From CAZWZG01 sp964638245 (GTDB taxonomy: Bacteria > Pseudomonadota > Alphaproteobacteria > Rhodobacterales > Rhodobacteraceae), in assembly GCA_964638245.1 (NCBI GenBank), contig CAZWZG010000106.1:1-10776 (forward strand): a DNA stretch of 10,776 nucleotides, in the 5' to 3' direction. The notes beneath the pieces were generated by a model, which was not told the DNA's origin, made no database searches, and was given only the letters and a program-made list of their open reading frames with translations. Made by a program: the position numbers and the translations under genes. Below are positions 8,001-10,776 of this stretch, one piece after another (the stretch's first letter is position 1; each line of letters begins with the position of its first letter).

Positions 8001-8225
8001 ACCATCACGACCTTTGGCGGGTTCCTTCCGCTGATCCTGGATGGCGGAGCGTTCTGGCCTCCGTTTGCGGTTTCGATTGCGGGCGGGGTGCTTTTGTCGA
8101 CGGTGGTCAGCTTCTATTTCACACCACCGATGTTCGCTCTGGTGCGCAAAAGAAACCTTGCAAAACAGGCGGGTACGACCGTTTCGGTGCCGGACATCCT
8201 GCCGTTGCGCCACGCGGCTGAGTAA
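5088..8225 (+). CDS. RND-family efflux transporter permease (AcrB-type)
   Basis: Inner-membrane proton-driven pump of 1045 residues, the normal size for the HAE/AcrB group. It has the standard plan: TM1 after METLTFRQPR, the periplasmic porter domain opening with GRQEDPTITN and FPGADPERVESLV, a TM2-TM6 block from about 335, a second porter domain from about 540 (FFPGVERNQFYIEVTMPPGT) and TM8-TM12 from about 860. TM4 reads VALGLLVDAAIVMADEI, so the first acidic residue of the proton relay is kept (D401) but the second is alanine, as in heavy-metal RND pumps such as CusA. TM10 reads GVSVNAAIIIL, with N934 where AcrB has its essential lysine. An RBS-like AGGGGA is at 5075-5080. Synonymous codon choice changes after about 7640. 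Substrate is unknown; the divergent TetR suggests a small toxic compound. The gene ends two bases from the convergent YdcH-like gene. Confidence 0.95.
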   Translation: METLTFRQPRIVALIILVLVSAGLSSFLSLGRQEDPTITNLFATVTTQFPGADPERVESLVTAEIEEELRKIAEIDQISSVSRTGVSVVSIDLLETLDDTTIEQVWAEARDAVEDARRNFPAGVLAPDFNAEGISAYSGVVSITSTEAFMPLTLMARHAEALGDRLRAIPGTRAVDFFGLPDEEVLVRVDPDRAAALGLTAREISARVAEADGKVQAGRLQRGVDLTIGVSGEIETLDRLRQIVLRESANGASVRLGDIATITRGPRTPTDELAFANGKPAILIGTLAQEGQQIDRWMGFVRDDLAAGADLVPLGIEETLLFDQSTYTVDRLAEVGLNMAIGVGLVVAVLLLTLGVRAALIVAAVLPVVSLATLATMNIIGLPIHQMSVTGLIVALGLLVDAAIVMADEIRKRLKAGMPRETAVGDAVKRLAAPLLASTITTALAFTPMILLPGPAGDFVGSIAIAVVLMLFWSLLIALTVTPAIAGWILPSAETRGTIANGIQIAWLSRAFEGSIRMAVNNPLRAIALSLILPVLGFAAFPTLTAQFFPGVERNQFYIEVTMPPGTAITETSRVALEMDEVIRADEGLRSVYWSIGTSGPAFYYNIVGGRSQEPGFAQAMITTNTDADAARLVASLQEDFDRDFPQAQVIVRGLVQGPPVDAPVEINIQGQDIATLRALGDEVRAIMSDLDLVTQARAGVNGGAPQVRFQIDEDKARLLGLDVADVAAQLDAALVGVTGGSLVEGTEQLPVRVRLGDGLRGDLQAIADMPILLPGAAALSATGAFPAVPLSEIATAVIEPAESVISRVDGSRENVIQAFLVPNVLPEEALQQVLAALDERGFEVPAGYALSLGGDSDARSSTVGNLMASVGLIVTLTIATIVLTFNSFRLAGVTLVVCVLAAGLSMLSLAIMQYPFGVVAIIGVIGSIGVSVNAAIIILTALQSDAEAAAGDRDAMARVVTGSSRHIVSTTITTFGGFLPLILDGGAFWPPFAVSIAGGVLLSTVVSFYFTPPMFALVRKRNLAKQAGTTVSVPDILPLRHAAE

Positions 8226-8227
8226 GG

Positions 8228-8470
8228 CTAGGACGCCGCCGATAGCGCGGCGGCGATCTGGTCCTTGAGGTGCATGCGTTCCTTGCGCAAAGCCTCTTCC
8301 GCGAACTGATCCATGGGCTCGACATTGGTCTCGGCGCGGTGCACGGCGCGGTTCACCTCGTGGTAGCGATCGGCAAGGCCGCGGAAGTGCGCGTCCGTCT
8401 CTTTGAGGTCGTGGATAAGGCCCTCCTGACCCGGAAAATCCTCGGACAATTCATGGGGTGTGTGGGACAT
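8228..8470 (-). CDS. YdcH-like (DUF465) small helical protein
   Basis: Protein of 80 residues, charged and almost entirely helical, with no signal or membrane segment. It matches the DUF465/YdcH pattern: FPGQEGLIHDLKETDAHFRGLADRYHEVNRAVHRAE, then FAEEALRKERMHLKDQIAAAL. Members are common small cytosolic proteins of unknown role. ATG 8470-8468 follows AGGAG with a nine-base spacer (AGGAGCCCCGCCC), while a longer reading to 8791 would cover the divergent gene and its promoter. It converges on the RND pump gene with a two-base gap. An FNR-type box lies 55-68 bases upstream of its start. A GC-rich 7-bp-arm inverted repeat sits inside its last codons (8234-8255). Confidence 0.82.
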   Translation of the reverse strand: MSHTPHELSEDFPGQEGLIHDLKETDAHFRGLADRYHEVNRAVHRAETNVEPMDQFAEEALRKERMHLKDQIAAALSAAS

Positions 8471-8524
8471 GGGCGGGGCTCCTATCGGTTTTTCGCACCC
8501 TGCCACAGCACCCGTGCGGACGCC

Positions 8525-8538
8525 TTGATATGGGTCAA
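8525..8538. promoter_or_regulatory. Putative FNR/FnrL (CRP-FNR family) binding site
   Basis: TTGATATGGGTCAA, an inverted TTGA-N6-TCAA. One half matches the FNR consensus TTGAT fully and the other (TTGAC on the opposite strand) at four of five positions. It is 55-68 bases upstream of the YdcH-like start and about 104 bases upstream of the BrnA-like start. This suggests oxygen or nitric-oxide responsive control of one of these genes, more likely the nearer one. Confidence 0.55.
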
Positions 8539-8545
8539 TCGGGGT

Positions 8546-8589
8546 CTTCGGTACTGCGTCGGTATCACGTCGGTATAACGTCGGTGCGA
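8546..8589. repeat. Four tandem 11-bp units
   Basis: CTTCGGTACTG, CGTCGGTATCA, CGTCGGTATAA and CGTCGGTGCGA follow one another without gaps (8546-8556, 8557-8567, 8568-8578, 8579-8589). The core TCGGT is invariant. The period is about one helical turn, so a protein binding each unit would sit on one face of the DNA. They start seven bases from the FNR-type box and end 52 bases before the BrnA-like start. Confidence 0.7.
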
Positions 8590-8641
8590 CCGTTCGCCCT
8601 GTTTTGAGGCTGTTAACGTGCCCCGGGCAGGGTGACGTCCC

Positions 8642-9151
8642 ATGGCAAAGCACCCCTATATCCCGACCAAGGGTCCCAAGACGCGCCGCCTCGCCGAAGC
8701 GCGGGTGAAGCAACTGATGTTCCACCACGTCAACCGCGACCGCGACGACCTGCTGAAGCTGGCGCGCGAACAGGTGCCCGAGGCGTGGCACACGCTGGAA
8801 ATGGATATCGAGACGTTCGAGCCCAAACAGAAGGTCTCGCTCTATCTCGACAAGTCAGTGGTCAAGATGTTCCGCGCGATGGGCGGCGGGTACCAGGCGC
8901 GCATCAACCGCATTCTGGCGACATGGCTTCAGATGAAGATGGCGGATCTGATCGGGCTCGAGATGTCGATGATCGAAGCGCTTGTGAAGGCGGACGAGGA
9001 TTCTGACCGAGAAGAGACGCCGCCCGAAGAGATGATCGGGCGCCATACGCTGCACCAGCACTGGGCGTATAATGAGGGGCGGTTGGCTGAGGCGGCTTGG
9101 CAGGAGCGGTTGGCGGAGATGGAGGCGGAGGAGAAGGCGAAGGGGGATTAA
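8642..9151 (+). CDS. BrnA-like antitoxin-family protein without an adjacent toxin
   Basis: Protein of 169 residues. The segment at about 64-100 (KVSLYLDKSVVKMFRAMGGGYQARINRILATWL) matches the ribbon-helix-helix core of BrnA antitoxins, which normally neutralise the RNase toxin BrnT and repress the brnTA operon. Here the core sits inside a longer protein, with a basic N-terminal 60 residues (MAKHPYIPTKGPKTRRLAEARVKQLM) and a very acidic, helical C-terminus (residues about 115-169). No BrnT-like gene lies on either side: the neighbours are a divergent YdcH-like gene and a transposase-type gene. It may therefore be a stand-alone DNA-binding regulator rather than an antitoxin. ATG 8642 follows a plausible AGGGTGA about ten bases upstream. 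The four 11-bp units in its upstream region could be its own operator, which is an inference. Confidence 0.7.
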   Translation: MAKHPYIPTKGPKTRRLAEARVKQLMFHHVNRDRDDLLKLAREQVPEAWHTLEMDIETFEPKQKVSLYLDKSVVKMFRAMGGGYQARINRILATWLQMKMADLIGLEMSMIEALVKADEDSDREETPPEEMIGRHTLHQHWAYNEGRLAEAAWQERLAEMEAEEKAKGD

Positions 9152-9186
9152 GTGGGTGTTAACCATGCCGGGTCGAGCGTGGGGGC

Positions 9187-9747
9187 ATGTCGGATTATGT
9201 CAGGCCCCGGGTGCCGGGGGCGTCGATCTTCTTTACGGTGAACTTGGCGGAACGCGGTGGTGATGCGCTGGTGCAGCATGTGGATGTGTTGCGGGAGGCG
9301 GTGCGCTTGACGAAAGCGGAGCGGCCGTTTCGGATCGAGGCATGGGTTGTGATGCCGGATCATGTGCATGCCGTTTGGACATTGCCCGAGGGGGATGCGG
9401 AGTATTCGGTGCGGTGGGGCGCGATCAAGGCGCGGTTCACGCGGGGTTTGCGCGAACAAATGGGTGACCGTAGGCCGGGCTTCAGCCCGGCACACCATAT
9501 GCCGACCGAATTGCCGGTTGTGGGGTCTGGGCGTTATGCCGGGCTGAAGCCCGGCCTACGACAGAACAAGCGAGAGCGCGCGGTCTGGCAACGGCGGTTT
9601 TGGGAGCATCACATTCGGGATGACGCGGAGTTCGCGGCGTGTGTCCGGTATTGTCACATCAATCCGGTGAAGCATGGGTTTGTGGAGCGGGCGGAGGATT
9701 GGGTTTGGTCGTCGGTGCACCGGGAGATGGCCGCGGGGCGGTGGTAG
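9187..9747 (+). CDS. REP-associated tyrosine transposase (RAYT, IS200-like Y1 family)
   Basis: Protein of 186 residues of the HUH single-strand nuclease type. Visible are the N-terminal RPRVPGASIFFTVNL, the HUH metal motif in MPDHVHAVW (H59, H61), WGAIKARFTRGL, VWQRRFWEHHIRDDAEF and the C-terminal RYCHINPVKHG with the likely catalytic Y155. RAYTs are usually single-copy chromosomal genes that process REP palindromes rather than self-mobilising elements. Residues about 95-125 are not part of the usual fold and are encoded by an inverted pair of REP-like hairpins inserted in frame between QMGD and NKRERAVWQRRF. The TAG stop (9745-9747) lies within another hairpin. The ATG at 9187 follows GGGGG by two bases, a poor fit for a Shine-Dalgarno, but the start matches that of relatives. 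The fold motifs look intact, so activity is possible. Confidence 0.9.
   Translation: MSDYVRPRVPGASIFFTVNLAERGGDALVQHVDVLREAVRLTKAERPFRIEAWVVMPDHVHAVWTLPEGDAEYSVRWGAIKARFTRGLREQMGDRRPGFSPAHHMPTELPVVGSGRYAGLKPGLRQNKRERAVWQRRFWEHHIRDDAEFAACVRYCHINPVKHGFVERAEDWVWSSVHREMAAGRW
9469..9560. repeat. Inverted pair of REP-like palindromes (BIME-like) inside the RAYT gene
   Basis: A 24-base element at 9469-9492 is repeated exactly in reverse complement at 9537-9560. Each copy is itself a hairpin with 8-bp arms, GCCGGGCT and AGCCCGGC, around a two-base loop (TC on the left, GA on the right), flanked by a CGTAG tail outside. The two are separated by 44 bases. This head-to-head pairing is the layout of a bacterial interspersed mosaic element, and RAYT proteins act on such sequences. 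Confidence 0.85.
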
Positions 9748-9816
9748 GGTACGGTTTTGCCCTACCGCGTGGCGTGGTTGGCGAAGGGTGAGCGGTGGGG
9801 TGGAACCCCACCCTAC
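9743..9816. repeat. Second set of REP-like hairpins at and after the RAYT stop
   Basis: Hairpin 1 is GGTAGGG (9743-9749) with CCCTACC (9760-9766) and includes the RAYT stop codon. Hairpin 2 is GGTGGGGT (9794-9801) with ACCCCACC (9805-9812) around a three-base loop. GTAGGGT (9744-9750) is also inverted against ACCCTAC (9810-9816), so the block forms one large inverted structure. Its sequence differs from the palindromes inside the gene. It could end RAYT transcription, but there is no clear U-run. Confidence 0.65.
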
Positions 9817-9834
9817 AAATGGTATCAATCCCAA

Positions 9835-10434
9835 ATGACGCAGGAACAACTCATAGTCGAACTCCACCACGGTGTGGGACGTGCGTTGACTTCATGGGCC
9901 GGTGTCGAAATTTCAATGTGCCGCGTTTATTGTCAGGCAGTTTCTCCGGAAACATACCACCCAAAGTTTGGTTCTAGTGTGAGCGCTCGAACTTTTTGGG
10001 CGCTCCACTCGCTGCAACAGAAGTTGAGAATCACAGACGAGACTTGCAAAGCCAGATACCTTTTCGGCGAGTATCCCGAAAAGTGGGGAGAGTTGAAGAA
10101 GTCGATTAAGGCTGAGAATTCTGTTCGGAATCGGATAGCTCACGGCATGGTGGTCGCGCATACGGCAACTTCGGCTCAAGCGAACGACGCATACCTACAA
10201 CCGTTTCCCATGACCAGAAGCGATGGTTTGACTTACATTCCAGCCGGTCAGGCGGAAGAACACGACCCACTCAGAACTGGTGATCTCTTGGCGGCAAGCG
10301 AACGGTTCTCCGCTCTGGGAGCGAGATTACGAGAGTTTACATACGACGTCTTCGCCCACTACCATCCTGACGCTGACCTTAACACGTGGCCCATTGGCGC
10401 CGATCCAGCTGACATTACCTCTGATTTAGCGTGA
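9835..10434 (+). CDS. Hypothetical protein with a HEPN-type RNxxxH motif
   Basis: Soluble helical protein of 199 residues with no signal or membrane segment. I do not recognise a named family. The clearest feature is SVRNRIAHGMVV, in which R98-N99 and H103 fit the R-polar-x3-H motif of HEPN ribonucleases and related nucleotide-binding HEPN proteins. An upstream helix (GVGRALTSWAGVEISMCRVYCQAV, about 13-36) is of the kind found packed against that motif. HEPN proteins are frequent in toxin-antitoxin and phage-defence systems, but no nucleotidyltransferase partner is next to it. ATG 9835 is preferred: the same-frame TTG at 9757 would translate the REP-like hairpins. No Shine-Dalgarno is visible. 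Base composition is visibly less GC-rich than the neighbours (28 G+C in 9901-9960), a sign of transfer. It converges on ettA with an 11-base gap. Confidence 0.6.
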   Translation: MTQEQLIVELHHGVGRALTSWAGVEISMCRVYCQAVSPETYHPKFGSSVSARTFWALHSLQQKLRITDETCKARYLFGEYPEKWGELKKSIKAENSVRNRIAHGMVVAHTATSAQANDAYLQPFPMTRSDGLTYIPAGQAEEHDPLRTGDLLAASERFSALGARLREFTYDVFAHYHPDADLNTWPIGADPADITSDLA

Positions 10435-10445
10435 ACAAATCAACC

Positions 10446-10776
10446 CTAGCGGGTGAACTTTTTGTGCTTCATTCGGGTGGGTTCAATGTCCCCTAGTCTC
10501 CGCTTCTTGTCTTCCTCATAATCCTCGAAGTTCCCCTCGAACCATTCCACATGGGCCTCGCCCTCGAACGCGAGGATATGCGTGCAGATGCGGTCGAGGA
10601 AGAAGCGGTCGTGGCTGATGACCACGGCGCAGCCGGCGAAATCGACGAGGGCGTCTTCGAGCGCGCGCAGGGTTTCGACGTCCAGATCGTTGGTCGGTTC
10701 GTCAAGGAGAAGTACGTTGCCGCCGGATTTCAGCAGTTTGGCCATGTGGACGCGGTTGCGTTCGCCCCCCGAAAGG
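10446..10776 (-). CDS. ettA: Energy-dependent translational throttle protein EttA (ABC-F), C-terminal part
   Basis: C-terminal 109 residues of a cytosolic ABC-F protein that gates the ribosome's entry into elongation according to ATP/ADP level. The fragment contains the second ABC cassette's signature LSGGERNRVHMAKLL at the window edge, Walker B VLLLDEPTNDLD, the switch histidine in VISHDRFFLDRI and the C-terminal stretch VEWFEGNFEDYEEDKKRRLGDIEPTRMKHKKFTR, which closely resembles the EttA end. The 5' part of the gene lies beyond the right edge. It ends with TAG at 10448-10446. It is the only clear housekeeping gene in the right part and probably marks the end of the accessory pocket. Confidence 0.92.
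   Translation of the reverse strand, partial: LSGGERNRVHMAKLLKSGGNVLLLDEPTNDLDVETLRALEDALVDFAGCAVVISHDRFFLDRICTHILAFEGEAHVEWFEGNFEDYEEDKKRRLGDIEPTRMKHKKFTR

Larger units (their letters stand above)
8471..8641. other. Divergent intergenic region between the YdcH-like and BrnA-like genes
   Basis: These 171 bases separate two outward-facing genes and should hold both promoters. They contain the FNR-type box and the 11-bp tandem units listed separately. I cannot assign -35/-10 pairs with confidence on either strand. Confidence 0.6.

Noticed and set aside
8234..8255. CGCCGCC/GGCGGCG inverted repeat between the RND and YdcH-like genes as a terminator
   Set aside because: The 7-bp arms are real, but the repeat encodes the C-terminus of the YdcH-like protein and no U-run follows on either strand.
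9187..9816. The transposase-type gene and its hairpins as a complete mobile insertion sequence
   Set aside because: There are no flanking target duplications or paired IS ends, and one palindrome pair is inside the coding frame. RAYT genes are typically domesticated and single-copy.
9757..9834. TTG start at 9757 for the HEPN-motif protein
   Set aside because: The added residues come from the REP-like hairpins; ATG 9835 is the first canonical start outside them.

Overview
The window looks like a chromosomal segment of an alphaproteobacterium, most likely Rhodobacteraceae (roseobacter-type). The grounds are high G+C with GC-rich third codon positions, an FNR/FnrL-type box, a BrnA-like protein, a YdcH-like (DUF465) protein, and the overall gene complement. 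This placement is an inference from protein style; there is no rRNA or other phylogenetic marker here.

Left third (1-3894, minus strand): a four-gene operon preceded by a TetR-family regulator gene. Reading leftwards, the operon is a small membrane-anchored or secreted protein gene (3080-2502), a LolD/MacB-type ABC ATPase (2502-1834), an FtsX-type permease (1837-668) and a DUF4198 periplasmic protein (653-12). Start/stop overlaps (TGATG, ATGA) and a Shine-Dalgarno right after the permease stop show tight coupling. The architecture resembles operons linked to periplasmic metal handling, but the substrate is not shown here. The operon appears to be decaying. Its first gene has three in-frame TAA codons in an otherwise continuous frame. 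Its last gene has a good signal peptide and Shine-Dalgarno, but ACG where the start codon should be, and it stops early. The ATPase and permease between them look intact.

Middle (3819-8225): a TetR regulator gene diverges from an RND efflux operon on the plus strand, made of a membrane-fusion adaptor (3910-5067) and a full-length 1045-residue RND pump (5088-8225). The short divergent region holds a sigma70-like promoter whose -10 lies among three alternately oriented CTAAC/GTTAG half-sites, which fits TetR control of the pump. No outer-membrane channel gene is present.

Right part (8228-10776): a YdcH-like gene (minus) diverges from an orphan BrnA-like ribbon-helix-helix gene (plus). The region between them carries an FNR-type box and four 11-bp tandem units. 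Next comes a REP-associated tyrosine transposase (RAYT) gene that contains an inverted pair of REP-like hairpins inside its own coding frame, with more hairpins at and after its stop codon. A less GC-rich gene with a HEPN-type RNxxxH motif follows, and the window ends inside the 3' end of ettA (ABC-F) on the minus strand. This right part looks like an accessory pocket inserted next to a housekeeping gene.
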